From an uncultured Eubacteriales bacterium (lineage in GTDB: Bacteria > Bacillota > Clostridia > TANB77 > CAG-508): a DNA stretch of 64,000 nt. The position numbers and the translations under genes are program-made. The stretch's first letter is position 1. Each line of letters begins with the position of its first letter. The stretch is taken from NCBI GenBank assembly GCA_949288185.1, contig CASEIZ010000036.1, forward strand, positions 1 to 64,000, given 5' to 3'. Under the pieces are notes generated by a model. The model was given only the letters and a program-made list of their open reading frames with translations. It did no database searches and was not told where the DNA came from. Of this stretch, positions 8,279 through 17,384 are shown in pieces.

Positions 8279-8851
8279 TTATACAATTTCTGTCTTTACT
8301 TTTTCTTCTATTTCATCTTCAGATGCTTTCATTGCTTGTAATGTTTTATCTAATAATGTATCTAATTCCCATCCTAATTGTTCTGCACCTGTTCTGATAA
8401 TATCTCTTGAACAACCAGCTGCAAATTTTTTATCTTTAAATTTCTTTTTCAAGCTTGAAAGTTCCATATCTTTTGTACTTTTAGATGGTCTCATTTTTGC
8501 AGCAGCCCAGATAATTCCTGTTAATTCATCTGTTGCAAATAAGATTTTTTCCATTTCATGTTCTGTTTTTACATCTGAACAAATACCATATCCATGACTA
8601 CAAATGGCATGTACAAGTTCTTCACTTGCATTGATTTCTTTTAATAGTTCTGGTGCTTTTTTACAATGTTCTTCTGGATATTGTTCAAAATCAACATCAT
8701 GTAATAATCCTGCTATTCCCCAAAAATCTTCATCATATCCATTTTCTCTTGCAAAATATCTCATAACACTTTCTACTGTTAATGCATGTCTTAAATGGAA
8801 TTCCTCCTTGTTATATTTTTTTAATAATTGCATTGCATCTTTTCTTTCCAT
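8279..8851 (-). CDS. HD-domain hydrolase (HDIG-type)
   Basis: This 190-residue protein has HD-superfamily metal ligands: an early His in FHLRHALTVE, the HD pair in GIAGLLHDVDFEQYP, and later ICSHGYGI and FATDELTG. This matches the compact HDIG/YqeK-like hydrolases that cleave phosphate esters or nucleotides. The substrate cannot be told from sequence. GGAGG lies upstream of the start. A short basic/acidic helix ends the protein (KASEDEIEEKVKTEIV). It is the last minus-strand gene before the purine cluster begins on the plus strand, with no obvious functional link. Confidence 0.8.
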   Translation of the reverse strand: MERKDAMQLLKKYNKEEFHLRHALTVESVMRYFARENGYDEDFWGIAGLLHDVDFEQYPEEHCKKAPELLKEINASEELVHAICSHGYGICSDVKTEHEMEKILFATDELTGIIWAAAKMRPSKSTKDMELSSLKKKFKDKKFAAGCSRDIIRTGAEQLGWELDTLLDKTLQAMKASEDEIEEKVKTEIV

Positions 8852-9071
8852 CTCTATTCCTCCATTTTTACAAGATTTATTCTTAAAGTTTATTCTATCT
8901 ATATATACTTAAAATACGCCTTTTATTTCAGTATATTTTAAACATATTCTTTAAAATTATATCACAATTATGCAAATTTGTATACAACCTTATATTTTGT
9001 AAAACTATACTTTGATTTTGTAAACTTTTTGGTAAAAATCCCTATAATTCCAGTTTTATTGCGTGAATATC

Positions 9072-9100
9072 TTGTATATTTTGCATTTTTATAATATAAT
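9072..9100 (+). promoter_or_regulatory. Promoter of purE-purC
   Basis: TTGTAT (9072-9077) and TATAAT (9095-9100) are spaced by 17 bases. The 5' leader is about 60 bases, too short for a purine riboswitch, and no such aptamer is visible between 8852 and 9166. Nothing else is supportable in this gap. Confidence 0.65.
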
Positions 9101-9166
9101 TCTATTGGAAATTAAATGGGATTATATCTATAATACCTGTTATAGAATTGATTAAGGAGGAAAAAA

Positions 9167-9694
9167 ATGAAAAATTTTGATGTTGCCATTATTATGGGAA
9201 GTGATTCTGATTTATCTATTATGAAAGATGCAGCTAAATTTTTAGAAGATATGGGAATTTCTTATGAAATGAAAATTCTTTCTGTACACAGAACACCTGA
9301 AAAAGCTATGGAATATGCCAATAGCCTAAAAGAAAATGGTGTAAAAGTTGTTATTGCTGGTGCTGGAGGTGCTGCACATTTACCTGGCGTATTTGCAGCT
9401 ATGTTACCAACTGTTCCAGTCATTGGTATTCCAATCCATACCAAAACATTAGGAGGCGTTGATTCTTTATATTCAATTGTTCAAATGCCTTCAGGAATTC
9501 CAGTTGCAACAGTTGCAATCAATGGTGCTAAAAATGCTGGTATCCTAGCAACTTCTATCTTAGCTGTTGGAGATGAAAATATTAAAGAAAAATTAACAGC
9601 TTATAAAAATTCTTTAAAAGATGCTGTTTCTAAAAAAGATGAAAAACTTCAAGAAATGGGTTATGCAAATTATTTAGAAAATATGAATAAATAA
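9167..9694 (+). CDS. purE: N5-carboxyaminoimidazole ribonucleotide mutase (PurE)
   Basis: This 175-residue PurE has the family motifs IIMGSDSDLSIM, SVHRTPEKAMEY, GAGGAAHLPGVFAA and GGVDSLYSIVQMPSGIPVA. The HRTP form and overall match point to class I PurE, which converts N5-CAIR to CAIR in de novo purine synthesis. That normally needs PurK, which is not in this window. AAGGAGG precedes the ATG. It is the first gene of a two-gene plus-strand operon with purC, whose start is 22 bases beyond the purE stop. Length is slightly above the usual 160-165 residues because of a helical tail. Confidence 0.96.
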   Translation: MKNFDVAIIMGSDSDLSIMKDAAKFLEDMGISYEMKILSVHRTPEKAMEYANSLKENGVKVVIAGAGGAAHLPGVFAAMLPTVPVIGIPIHTKTLGGVDSLYSIVQMPSGIPVATVAINGAKNAGILATSILAVGDENIKEKLTAYKNSLKDAVSKKDEKLQEMGYANYLENMNK

Positions 9695-9716
9695 AATTGA
9701 AAGGAATGTGAAAACA

Positions 9717-10568
9717 ATGAAAAAAATTAGTAGTGGTAAAGTTCGTGAAATTTATGAGGTAGATGATGACAAATTATTACTTGTTGTGTCTGACAGAATT
9801 TCTGCATTTGATTATATCTTACCAAATTTAATTCCTGATAAAGGAAAAATATTAAACCAAATCTCAAAATTCTGGTTTGATTATACAAAAAGTATCATAC
9901 CAAATCATGTTATTTCAACAGATTTAAAAGATTTTCCTGAAGAATTCCAAACACCTGAATTTGGAGGAAGAAGTATGTTGGTTAAAAAATTGAAAATGAT
10001 ACCAGTAGAATGTATTGTAAGAGGATATATCACAGGTTCTGGTTGGAAAAGTTATCTAAATGATGGAACTGTATGTGGTATTAAACTTCCAGAAGGATTA
10101 CAAGAAGCTCAAAAATTACCTGAGCCAATCTTCACACCTACTACCAAAGCACAAGAAGGACATGATGAAAATATTTCTTTTGAAGAAGTTTGTAATTTAA
10201 TCGGAACAGATTTAGCAAATAAATTAAGAGAAAAAACAATTGAAGTATATACGAAATGTTCTGAATATGCTGCAACAAAAGGTGTTATAATTGCTGATAC
10301 AAAATTTGAATTTGGACTTGATGAAAATGGTGAACTTGTTATTGGAGATGAAGTATTAACTCCTGATTCTAGTAGATTCTGGGTTGCAAAGGACTACCAA
10401 GTTGGAACAAGCCCAAAAAGTTTTGATAAACAATATCTTCGTGATTGGATAAAATCTAGTGGATATAATCCTGAAGGTAATACTCCAATTCCAGATGATG
10501 TGATTATGACAACAAGACAAAGATATATTGAAGCTTATGAAATGTTAACAGGTAAAAAATATGAATAA
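9717..10568 (+). CDS. purC: SAICAR synthetase (PurC)
   Basis: This 283-residue ligase joins aspartate to CAIR using ATP, giving SAICAR in purine synthesis. Family hallmarks are SSGKVREIYEVDDDKLLLVVSDRISAFD at the N-terminus, PVECIVRGYITGSGWKSY and IIADTKFEFGLDENG, plus LTPDSSRFW near the C-terminus. The length fits the longer PurC class. The start at 9717 is chosen because AAAGGA is 11 bases upstream. A GTG at 9708 would sit only two bases from it. It is co-transcribed with purE. A MITE-like element starts five bases after the stop. Confidence 0.96.
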   Translation: MKKISSGKVREIYEVDDDKLLLVVSDRISAFDYILPNLIPDKGKILNQISKFWFDYTKSIIPNHVISTDLKDFPEEFQTPEFGGRSMLVKKLKMIPVECIVRGYITGSGWKSYLNDGTVCGIKLPEGLQEAQKLPEPIFTPTTKAQEGHDENISFEEVCNLIGTDLANKLREKTIEVYTKCSEYAATKGVIIADTKFEFGLDENGELVIGDEVLTPDSSRFWVAKDYQVGTSPKSFDKQYLRDWIKSSGYNPEGNTPIPDDVIMTTRQRYIEAYEMLTGKKYE

Positions 10569-10572
10569 TCCT

Positions 10573-10880
10573 AAAAAAGGGATTTTGGGGACGGACTCAT
10601 TTTTCCCTTTTTTAATTTGAGATGACAAAAAAATATAGAATATAAAACCATTACACAATTTTGTATAAGCTAAATTTTCATAGAAATTCTACAAGAAAAA
10701 CATGAGCCTCTCTCATTGTTGCTATAAATCTTAAGCAAAATGAGCAGTCCTCATGTTTTTCTTTAGAATTTCTAATTTCAAATTTAGATACGCAAAATCG
10801 TTTCATTTTTTTATATTCTATATTTTTTACTTATTTATTTTTAAAAAGGGAAAAATGAGTCCGTCCCCAAAATCCCTTTT
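10573..10880. mobile_element. MITE-like palindromic element (GGGGACGGACTC family)
   Basis: The 308-bp element has outer arms of about 38 bp (10573-10614 and 10843-10880), reading GATTTTGGGGACGGACTCAT and its complement. Inner arms pair too (TATAGAATATAAAA near 10632; AGAAATTCTACAAGAAAAAC against GTTTTTCTTTAGAATTTCT). A central stem contains the CTCATTGTTGC region. No ORF is credible inside. It lies exactly between the converging stops of purC and purF, so it may act as a two-way terminator. A solo copy of the arm is at 57.8 kb. Confidence 0.75.
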
Positions 10881-10887
10881 CTTTTTA

Positions 10888-12312
10888 TTAAAATTTAATC
10901 TTTTCAAAACGATCTTTTTCAAGTGTTTCTGGTACTTCAATTGGATATGTTCCTGTAAAACATCCATAGCAGAAATCATTTATTTTGCAATCTTTTGCAA
11001 TTTCTTTTAAGCTATCCATACTTAAATATTCTAGAGAATCAGCGCCAATTTCTTTTTGAATCTCTTCTTTTGTCATTCTATTGGCAATTAAAGCTTCTTT
11101 TTTATCCACATCTGTACCAAAATAACATACACCTACAAAGGCTGGTGATGCCACTCTGATATGTACCTCTTTTGCTCCTGCCTCTTTTAATGTTCTGATA
11201 ATTCTTGTGATTGTTGTTCCTCTTACAATGGAATCATCTACTAAAACAATTCTTTTTCCTTTTACTGTTTCTCTTAAAGGATTTAATTTTAATGCTACTA
11301 AATTTTTTCTTTTACTTTGTGCATTTTGGATAAAGGTTCTCCCTATATATTTACTTTTTGTAAATACCATATCATAAGGAATTTTTGATTCCTTTGAATA
11401 CCCTAAAGCTGCATCTAATCCAGAATCTGGAACACCTGCTACAATATCTGCTTCTACTGGTGCTTGTTTTGCCAAATATCTTCCTGCATTTTCTCTGAAT
11501 ATATGTACATTGATACCATCTATAACAGAATCTGGTCTTGCAAAATAAATATATTCAAATATACACATTCCTTTTCTTTCATTTGGCATATATTTTTCAC
11601 TTTTTACTTGATTATCTGTAACAACCACAATTTCTCCTGGCTCTATATCTCTTTCAAACTTAGCTCCTGTAATATCTAATGCACAACTTTCTGAAGCAAA
11701 TACGATATCATCTCCTAAATGTCCCATACATAATGGTCTAAATCCTTGAGGATCTCTTACAGCAATTAATTTTTGAGATGACATGATTAATAAAGAATAG
11801 GCACCTTTCAAAATTTTCATTGTATTTTTTACAGCTTCTTCTATTGAGTTTGTTTTGATTCTTTCTCTTACAATAATATGACAAATAACTTCTGTGTCAC
11901 TAGTTGTTGTAAAAATTGCGCCTTCATCTTCCAATTGTCTTTTTAATTCTAATGCATTTGTAATATTTCCATTATGAACAACAGCTAAGTTTCCTTTTTT
12001 ATGTCTTACCATCATAGGTTGCGCATTTTCTTTTCTGCTTTCTCCTGTTGTTGAATATCTAACATGTCCAATTGCCATTTTGCCTGTTGGTAATGAATTC
12101 TGAACATGTTTTGTAAATACATCAGATACTAGTCCTAAATCTTTATGAAAATGAATCACACCATCTTCATTCACTGCAATTCCACAGCTTTCTTCTCCTC
12201 TATGTTGAAGTCCTGATAGTCCGACACATACAGGTGTTACTACATCTTCATTATTTTCAATTCCATAAATTCCATAGATTCCACATTCTTCTTTTATTTT
12301 TTCTCCAAACAT
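10888..12312 (-). CDS. purF: Amidophosphoribosyltransferase (PurF)
   Basis: This 474-residue glutamine PRPP amidotransferase catalyses the first committed step of purine synthesis. After a nine-residue propeptide comes the nucleophile Cys10 (EECGIYGIYG). The Ntn glutaminase domain runs to about 240 (HVRYSTTGES, HNGNITNA). The phosphoribosyltransferase domain holds the PRPP loop VLVDDSIVRGTT (356-367). C250, C396, C448 and C451 match the [4Fe-4S] ligands of the oxygen-sensitive B. subtilis type (FCYGCFTGTYP). It is transcribed towards purC and separated from it by a MITE-like element. The start has a weak ribosome binding site (GAGAG). Confidence 0.95.
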   Translation of the reverse strand: MFGEKIKEECGIYGIYGIENNEDVVTPVCVGLSGLQHRGEESCGIAVNEDGVIHFHKDLGLVSDVFTKHVQNSLPTGKMAIGHVRYSTTGESRKENAQPMMVRHKKGNLAVVHNGNITNALELKRQLEDEGAIFTTTSDTEVICHIIVRERIKTNSIEEAVKNTMKILKGAYSLLIMSSQKLIAVRDPQGFRPLCMGHLGDDIVFASESCALDITGAKFERDIEPGEIVVVTDNQVKSEKYMPNERKGMCIFEYIYFARPDSVIDGINVHIFRENAGRYLAKQAPVEADIVAGVPDSGLDAALGYSKESKIPYDMVFTKSKYIGRTFIQNAQSKRKNLVALKLNPLRETVKGKRIVLVDDSIVRGTTITRIIRTLKEAGAKEVHIRVASPAFVGVCYFGTDVDKKEALIANRMTKEEIQKEIGADSLEYLSMDSLKEIAKDCKINDFCYGCFTGTYPIEVPETLEKDRFEKIKF

Positions 12313-12482
12313 TTTTCCACTACTCTCTTTCTATTTTTGTTTATACAATAAATTAATTATATCAAAAAAATCCTTTTTTGTCTCTATTATTGGATCGGAA
12401 AATTTTTCTTTTTTCCATGAACGATGAGAACGTCTTAAATAATATATTTTCACCGTTATTGGTATTTTAGTTTAACTGTAAT

Positions 12483-12548
12483 TCAAATTGAACGATTTGG
12501 CACGTCCCTATCGTTTAATTTGACATTTGATTGTGTTTTTGTTAAAAT
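12483..12548 (+). promoter_or_regulatory. purN promoter overlapped by a palindrome
   Basis: TTGACA (12520-12525) and TAAAAT (12543-12548) are 17 bases apart. A 41-bp palindrome (TCAAATTGAACGAT at 12483 and ATCGTTTAATTTGA ending at 12523) with loop TTGGCACGTCCCT overlaps the -35 box. It could be an operator or a REP insertion. The loop shares GGGACG (on the other strand) with the REP families in this window. Confidence 0.55.
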
Positions 12549-12586
12549 GCAATCAATCATACAAATTTATATAAGGAGTTGTTTAT

Positions 12587-13159
12587 ATGTATAATTTAGT
12601 TGTTTTTGCGTCTGGTAATGGCTCTACACTACAATCTATTATTGATGCCATTGATAAAAAAGAATTACATTCCCAGATTGTACTAGTTGTTTCTAATAAT
12701 CCTGATGCTTTTGCATTAGAAAGAGCCAAAAAAGCAAATATTCCTACTTATATCATTAAAAATAAAAATTATCAAGATATTGATAATGAGTTATATGAAG
12801 TATTATCTCATTATGACATTAACTTAATTGTTTTAGCAGGTTATTTAAGATTAATAGGTGATAAACTACTTTCTAACTATACAATCATCAATACACACCC
12901 TTCTTTACTTCCTAAATATGGTGGTAAAGGAATGCATGGTATGCATGTCCATAAAGCAGTTATCGATGCTAAAGAAAAACAAAGTGGCGTAACTGTTCAC
13001 TATATCAATAACGAATATGACAAAGGTAATATCATTAGTCAAACCGTTGTTGATGTTCTAGAAACAGATACCCCTGAAACGTTAGCAAGTAAAGTACAAG
13101 CTGCTGAAAAAATTCAATTAGTTAATGTAATTAAGAAATTTGAAACAGGTGAACTTTAG
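12587..13159 (+). CDS. purN: Phosphoribosylglycinamide formyltransferase (PurN)
   Basis: This 190-residue folate-dependent GAR transformylase makes FGAR in purine synthesis. The N-terminal phosphate-binding FASGNGSTLQSI, catalytic N102 and H104 in INTHPSLLPKYGG and Asp145 in NNEYDKGNI match the Asn-His-Asp triad. AAGGAG precedes the ATG. It is a single plus-strand gene between minus-strand purF and purD, with its own promoter and an intrinsic terminator that begins within the last codons. Confidence 0.96.
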   Translation: MYNLVVFASGNGSTLQSIIDAIDKKELHSQIVLVVSNNPDAFALERAKKANIPTYIIKNKNYQDIDNELYEVLSHYDINLIVLAGYLRLIGDKLLSNYTIINTHPSLLPKYGGKGMHGMHVHKAVIDAKEKQSGVTVHYINNEYDKGNIISQTVVDVLETDTPETLASKVQAAEKIQLVNVIKKFETGEL

Positions 13160-13182
13160 GGAAAATCCCTAAAGTTCTTTTT
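13152..13182 (+). terminator. Intrinsic terminator of purN
   Basis: AACTTTAGGG and CCCTAAAGTT form a ten-base-pair stem with loop AAAAT, followed by CTTTTTT. The purN stop codon lies inside the left arm. Confidence 0.85.
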
Positions 13183-13276
13183 TGTCTCATAGAGTTCGTT
13201 TGTCTATGCGACATTTCATAAGAATGTCCCAAATAGACCGGGTCTCAACTGCCCCCAACTGACCCTAATTGGACAA
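13183..13276. repeat. Two REP-like palindromes
   Basis: TGTCTCAT...ATGCGACA (13183-13213) belongs to the same family as the tandem copies at 24.2 kb (shared core GTTCGTTTGT). Next to it, ATGTCCCAAATAGA...TTGGACAATTTTTT (13224-13276) resembles the arm of the 62.2-kb MITE in reverse orientation, with an insertion in the middle (GACCGGGTCTC). Together they fill the gap between the convergent purN and purD genes. Confidence 0.55.
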
Positions 13277-13280
13277 TTTT

Positions 13281-14582
13281 TTAGTGTTCGTAAATTTCTC
13301 CAATATCTTTTCTGTAATCTAAATTATCACTAATATTTCCTTTTAGTGCTTTATATGCTTTTTCTTTTGCTTCTTCTAATGTATTTCCCATTGTTGTTAT
13401 ACCAAATAATCTTGAAGTTCCTACAGCCTCATATGTATTTCCTTCTACTGGTTTTGTACTTGCAAAATATATTTTAACACCACTTTCTTCAATTGCTTTT
13501 TTATTAACTGTAAATACACATGGTTCTTTACTTTTTTGTATTGCATAATCTGGACTTACTACATAAATGGTAAATGTATAATTCTTTTTAAATTTACAAT
13601 TTTCGGTACTTAATTTTTTATTGAATATATTTTCTAATACTTCTGTAAATGGTGTTTCTAAAGAATTCAATACATTTAATGCTTCTGGGTCTCCAAATCT
13701 TGCATTAAATTCGATAAATTTAATACCATCTTTACATTTGAAAAATCCACCATAAATTACACCTGTAAATTCTAAACTATCTTTATTGACATATTGAATG
13801 GTATCTTTTATCAATTTACTGCATACATCTACATCTTTTTGCTCTAAGAATGGTAATAATCCATTTTCAAAGCTAAGACAACCCATTCCACCAGTTCCTG
13901 GTCCTTTATCTTTATCAAAACGATATGGATAATCAAAAGTAATTGGTGTTACGACGATATTTTCACCATCTGTTAATGCCATAACTGTAAATTCTCTACC
14001 TTCTACTTTATCTTGTACAATAACACTTCCATCAGCATCTAAACAAGATTTTGCATAATCATATCCTTCTTGTTTTCCTTTAAAGTGGATACCTCCTACT
14101 TTAACACCTTTTCCTCCTGTTAATCCTTCTGGTTTTACAACAAAGCTATCATCATTGTAGTTTTTCATAACTTCATCTAATTCTTCAATGGTTTTTACAC
14201 TTTCATTTTTGATAATCATTTTAGGAGCTAATTGTTTGACTATATCTAAAGCATAAGTTTTACTCCATTCTACTTTTGCACCTTTTGATGTTGGTCCAAA
14301 GGTTTGCAATCCAAGTTTTCTTGCTAAATCAATTAATCCTTCTTGTAGTAAATTATCTTGACTAACCACTGCTGCTTGAATTTCTTCTTCCTTTACAAAT
14401 TTTTCTACAAGTTCTTTATCAAATGGGTCTCCTATGATATATTTTCCATTTGATTTTTCTACTTGCTCTACAATTGATGGATTTGCATATGGTAATACTG
14501 CATATAGCGCATATCCTTTTGCAATTTGTTCAGCAAGTACAGCTTCTCTTCCACCATTTCCTAGTAATAGACATTTTTTCAT
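13281..14582 (-). CDS. purD: Phosphoribosylamine-glycine ligase (PurD)
   Basis: This 433-residue GAR synthetase uses the ATP-grasp fold to join glycine to phosphoribosylamine. It starts with the family signature KCLLLGNGGREAVLAEQI. The ATP-binding stretch FVVKPEGLTGGKGVKVG lies at about 150 and the metal-binding FIEFNARFGDPEALNVL near 285. The catalytic core reads well, with some divergence from the textbook family (DKDKGPGTGGMGCLS). AAAGGAG precedes the ATG. It is transcribed opposite to purN and followed upstream by two HAD genes. Confidence 0.94.
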   Translation of the reverse strand: MKKCLLLGNGGREAVLAEQIAKGYALYAVLPYANPSIVEQVEKSNGKYIIGDPFDKELVEKFVKEEEIQAAVVSQDNLLQEGLIDLARKLGLQTFGPTSKGAKVEWSKTYALDIVKQLAPKMIIKNESVKTIEELDEVMKNYNDDSFVVKPEGLTGGKGVKVGGIHFKGKQEGYDYAKSCLDADGSVIVQDKVEGREFTVMALTDGENIVVTPITFDYPYRFDKDKGPGTGGMGCLSFENGLLPFLEQKDVDVCSKLIKDTIQYVNKDSLEFTGVIYGGFFKCKDGIKFIEFNARFGDPEALNVLNSLETPFTEVLENIFNKKLSTENCKFKKNYTFTIYVVSPDYAIQKSKEPCVFTVNKKAIEESGVKIYFASTKPVEGNTYEAVGTSRLFGITTMGNTLEEAKEKAYKALKGNISDNLDYRKDIGEIYEH

Positions 14583-14614
14583 TTATCTACCTCTCCTTTA
14601 TATTTATTTTATCA

Positions 14615-15244
14615 TTATAATATATGATACTCTGAAGATAATATTTTTCTTAATTGTTCTGCATTTTCAAATACAATCCCATGGATTCCTACTGCTTCTG
14701 CATTTTTTGCATTTTTTTCGTAGTCATCTATAAATAATGTTTCGTCTGCTACAATTCCTGCTTGTTCTAATACAATCTTAAAAGTTTGCTCATCCGATTT
14801 GACAGCTCCTATATCATAAGAAAATATTTTTTTGTCAAAAATCTCTAAATCTTTATTATTTTCTTCGATGTATTTCATCCATTCTCTAGCATGATCTGAT
14901 AACAATATTAATTGATATTTTCCTTCTTTTAGTTCTTTAATAATTTCCATTGTTCCTGGAATAGGTTGGTTTAAGTTTTGACGAATAGCTATCTTTAATT
15001 GTTCTACAGATACATTCCAATTTTTATTTTTCAATACATGATTCAAGTATTCTTCCTCTGTTAATTTTCCTCTTAACAAGTTTAAGAAAGTTTCATTTTC
15101 TCTCATTGAATCTAAATCTACTTCATTTTCTAATATTTTTTGATTTTCAAAAGTTCCATATTGACTTTCTAATACCACTTCTTCTATACCACGATATCCA
15201 GATATGATAACTTCTGACAAATCAAAGATTATATTTTTAATCAT
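14615..15244 (-). CDS. HAD-superfamily hydrolase, copy 1
   Basis: This 209-residue YihX/HAD-IA-like protein has a C1 helical cap. Motif I is NIIFDLSEVIISG, where the usual DxD is D-x-S, so the second Asp is replaced by Ser. Motif II is LLSDH, the lysine lies in GAVKSD and motif III is LFIDDYEKNAKNAEAVG. It is about 70 percent alike to the next gene by eye, so the two are a tandem duplication, even sharing the leader GGATATAAATA. The substrate is unknown. The absent second Asp is also seen in some YihX-type members, so activity may differ from standard phosphatases. Confidence 0.8.
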   Translation of the reverse strand: MIKNIIFDLSEVIISGYRGIEEVVLESQYGTFENQKILENEVDLDSMRENETFLNLLRGKLTEEEYLNHVLKNKNWNVSVEQLKIAIRQNLNQPIPGTMEIIKELKEGKYQLILLSDHAREWMKYIEENNKDLEIFDKKIFSYDIGAVKSDEQTFKIVLEQAGIVADETLFIDDYEKNAKNAEAVGIHGIVFENAEQLRKILSSEYHIL

Positions 15245-15270
15245 TATTTATATCCTTTCCAAAGTCTTTA

Positions 15271-15909
15271 TTATCTATCTTCTCCACTATACTCCTTTTC
15301 TACTTGTAATAGATTATACTCAGAAGATAATGTTTTTCTCAACTGGTCTGCATTTTCAAATACAATTCCATGAATTCCTACTGCTTCTGCATTTTTTACA
15401 TTTTTTTCATAGTCATCTATAAATAATGTTTCATTTGCTACAATTTTAGTTTGTTCTAATACAGTTTCAAAAGTTTCTACTTCTGATTTTGTTGTTCCTA
15501 TATTATAAGAAAATATTTTTTTATCAAAAATTCTTAAATCTTCATTTCTTTCTTCAATATATTTCATCCATTCTCTTACATAATCTGATAATAATATTAA
15601 TTGATATTTTCCTTTTAGTTCTCTGACAACCTTCATTGTTCCTGGAACTGGCCTATTTAGATTTGAACGAATAGCTGTTTTTAATTGCTCTATGGAAATA
15701 TTCCAATTTGTTCCTTGCAAAAGTTCTTCTAAATATGCTTCTTCACTTAAGTTTCCTCTCATTAGGTTTAAAAAGAGTTCATTCTTAGATAATCTTTGTC
15801 TTTCCCATTCTTCTTCTGGAATTGCATATTGTTGTTCTAATATTTTTTCAACTCCATGATATCCTGATATAATGACTTCTGACATATCAAATATTATATT
15901 TTTAATCAT
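15271..15909 (-). CDS. HAD-superfamily hydrolase, copy 2
   Basis: This 212-residue paralogue of the neighbouring HAD gene has the same layout: NIIFDMSEVIISG, a helical cap rich in E and L, ILLSDYVREWMKYIEE, a KSEVETFETVLEQ segment and LFIDDYEKNVKNAEAVG. It carries a short extra tail (LLQVEKEYSGEDR). Like copy 1, motif I reads DMSE instead of DxD. The identical leader and strong similarity show recent tandem duplication. It lies between purB and purD, but no purine link is known. Confidence 0.8.
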   Translation of the reverse strand: MIKNIIFDMSEVIISGYHGVEKILEQQYAIPEEEWERQRLSKNELFLNLMRGNLSEEAYLEELLQGTNWNISIEQLKTAIRSNLNRPVPGTMKVVRELKGKYQLILLSDYVREWMKYIEERNEDLRIFDKKIFSYNIGTTKSEVETFETVLEQTKIVANETLFIDDYEKNVKNAEAVGIHGIVFENADQLRKTLSSEYNLLQVEKEYSGEDR

Positions 15910-15923
15910 TATTTATATCCTTT

Positions 15924-17360
15924 CTAAACATTTACCTCAATTGTAGCATCTTGTCCTAAATCTTTATATTTCTCTAACACTGGATTTACTCTTTCATTCA
16001 TAAAATCTTCTACTTGGTGAACAGCTCTTCCACATAAATGGTCTGGATTTAAGATATGTAAAATTTCTTCTTCTGTCAATCCAAATGTTTCATCTGCAGC
16101 AATTCTTTGTACTAAGTCATTTGGTTTTCCATATTCTTTTACTTGTTTTCCTGCTTCCATAGAATATACTCTGATTTTTTCATGTAATTCTTGTCTATCT
16201 CCACCTTTTAGAACAGCATTCATTAAAATTTCTTCTGTTCCCATAAATGGTAATTCTTGCATCATATTTGTTTTTATAACATTTTTGTATACCACAATAT
16301 CACTTGAGATATTTGCATAAAGAATTAAAATCGCGTCAACTGCTAAAAAGCTTTCTGGTACACAAATTCTTTTATTTGCTGAGTCATCTAATGTTCTTTC
16401 TAACCATTGTGTTGCAGTTGTAATACTTGGATCCATTGCTAATGTCATAACATGTCTTGATAAAGAATTAATTCTTTCACTTCTCATAGGATTTCTTTTA
16501 TATGCCATAGCTGATGAACCAATTTGTCCTTTTTCGAATGGTTCTTCTAATTCTTTTTCATGTTGTAATAAACGCATATCATTTGCAAATTTAGAACAAC
16601 TTTGTGCAATTTCTGCTAGTAAGTTTAAAACTCTTGAATCTAATTTTCTTGTATAAGTTTGTCCTGATACATTATATACTTTTTCAAATCCCATTTTTTC
16701 AGCAATTTTTCCATCAATTTGTCTTACTTTATCTTCATCTTTAAATAATTTCATAAAGCTTTCTTGTGTTCCTGTTGTTCCTTTACAACCTAATAATTTC
16801 ATATGGCTTTCAACAAATTCTAATTCTTCTAAGTCTTCTAATAAATCTTGCATCCATAGAGTTGCTCTTTTTCCAACAGTTGTTAATTGTGCTGGTTGGA
16901 AATGGGTATATCCTAAGCAAGTTACATCTTTATTCTTTTCTGCAAATGCTTTTAAGTTTTTGATAACAATAATTAATTTTTCTTTGATTAATTTTAGTGC
17001 TTTAGACATTAAAATAACATCTGTATTATCTGTTACATAACATGAAGTTGCTCCTAAATGGATAATTGGTTTTGCCTTTGGACATTTTAATCCAAATTCA
17101 TATACATGTGCCATAACATCATGTCTACATTCTTTTTCTCTTTTGGCAACAATGTCATAATCGATATTATCTACATTTTTCTTCATTTCTTCAATTTGTT
17201 CGTCTGTTATATCAATTCCTAATTCTTTTTCTGTTTCTGCTAATGCTACCCATAATTTTCTCCATGTTGAATATTTTTCATTGTTTGACCATATTCTATT
17301 CATTTCTGGACTGGCATATCTACCAGAAAGTGGTGTTTTATATATATTATTGTTTTCCAT
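15924..17360 (-). CDS. purB: Adenylosuccinate lyase (PurB)
   Basis: This 478-residue lyase of the fumarase/aspartase superfamily cleaves SAICAR and adenylosuccinate, releasing fumarate. The flexible signature loop reads IGSSAMAYKRNPMRSE (about 285-300). Earlier conserved blocks include KCPKAKPIIHLGATSCYVTDN and CLGYTHFQPAQLTTVGKRA with the catalytic His. The length suits the longer eukaryote-like and clostridial form. AAAGGA precedes the ATG. The HAD pair follows 14 bases after its stop. Confidence 0.94.
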   Translation of the reverse strand: MENNNIYKTPLSGRYASPEMNRIWSNNEKYSTWRKLWVALAETEKELGIDITDEQIEEMKKNVDNIDYDIVAKREKECRHDVMAHVYEFGLKCPKAKPIIHLGATSCYVTDNTDVILMSKALKLIKEKLIIVIKNLKAFAEKNKDVTCLGYTHFQPAQLTTVGKRATLWMQDLLEDLEELEFVESHMKLLGCKGTTGTQESFMKLFKDEDKVRQIDGKIAEKMGFEKVYNVSGQTYTRKLDSRVLNLLAEIAQSCSKFANDMRLLQHEKELEEPFEKGQIGSSAMAYKRNPMRSERINSLSRHVMTLAMDPSITTATQWLERTLDDSANKRICVPESFLAVDAILILYANISSDIVVYKNVIKTNMMQELPFMGTEEILMNAVLKGGDRQELHEKIRVYSMEAGKQVKEYGKPNDLVQRIAADETFGLTEEEILHILNPDHLCGRAVHQVEDFMNERVNPVLEKYKDLGQDATIEVNV

Positions 17361-17384
17361 TTTTTCAATCCTTTCTTTTTATTT

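Noticed and set aside
8852-9166. Purine riboswitch upstream of purE
   Set aside because: The leader after the promoter is about 60 bases and lacks the conserved three-way-junction bases.
10753-11010. 85-aa plus-strand ORF over the first MITE and purF end
   Set aside because: It lies inside a palindromic element and antisense to purF; no ribosome binding site.
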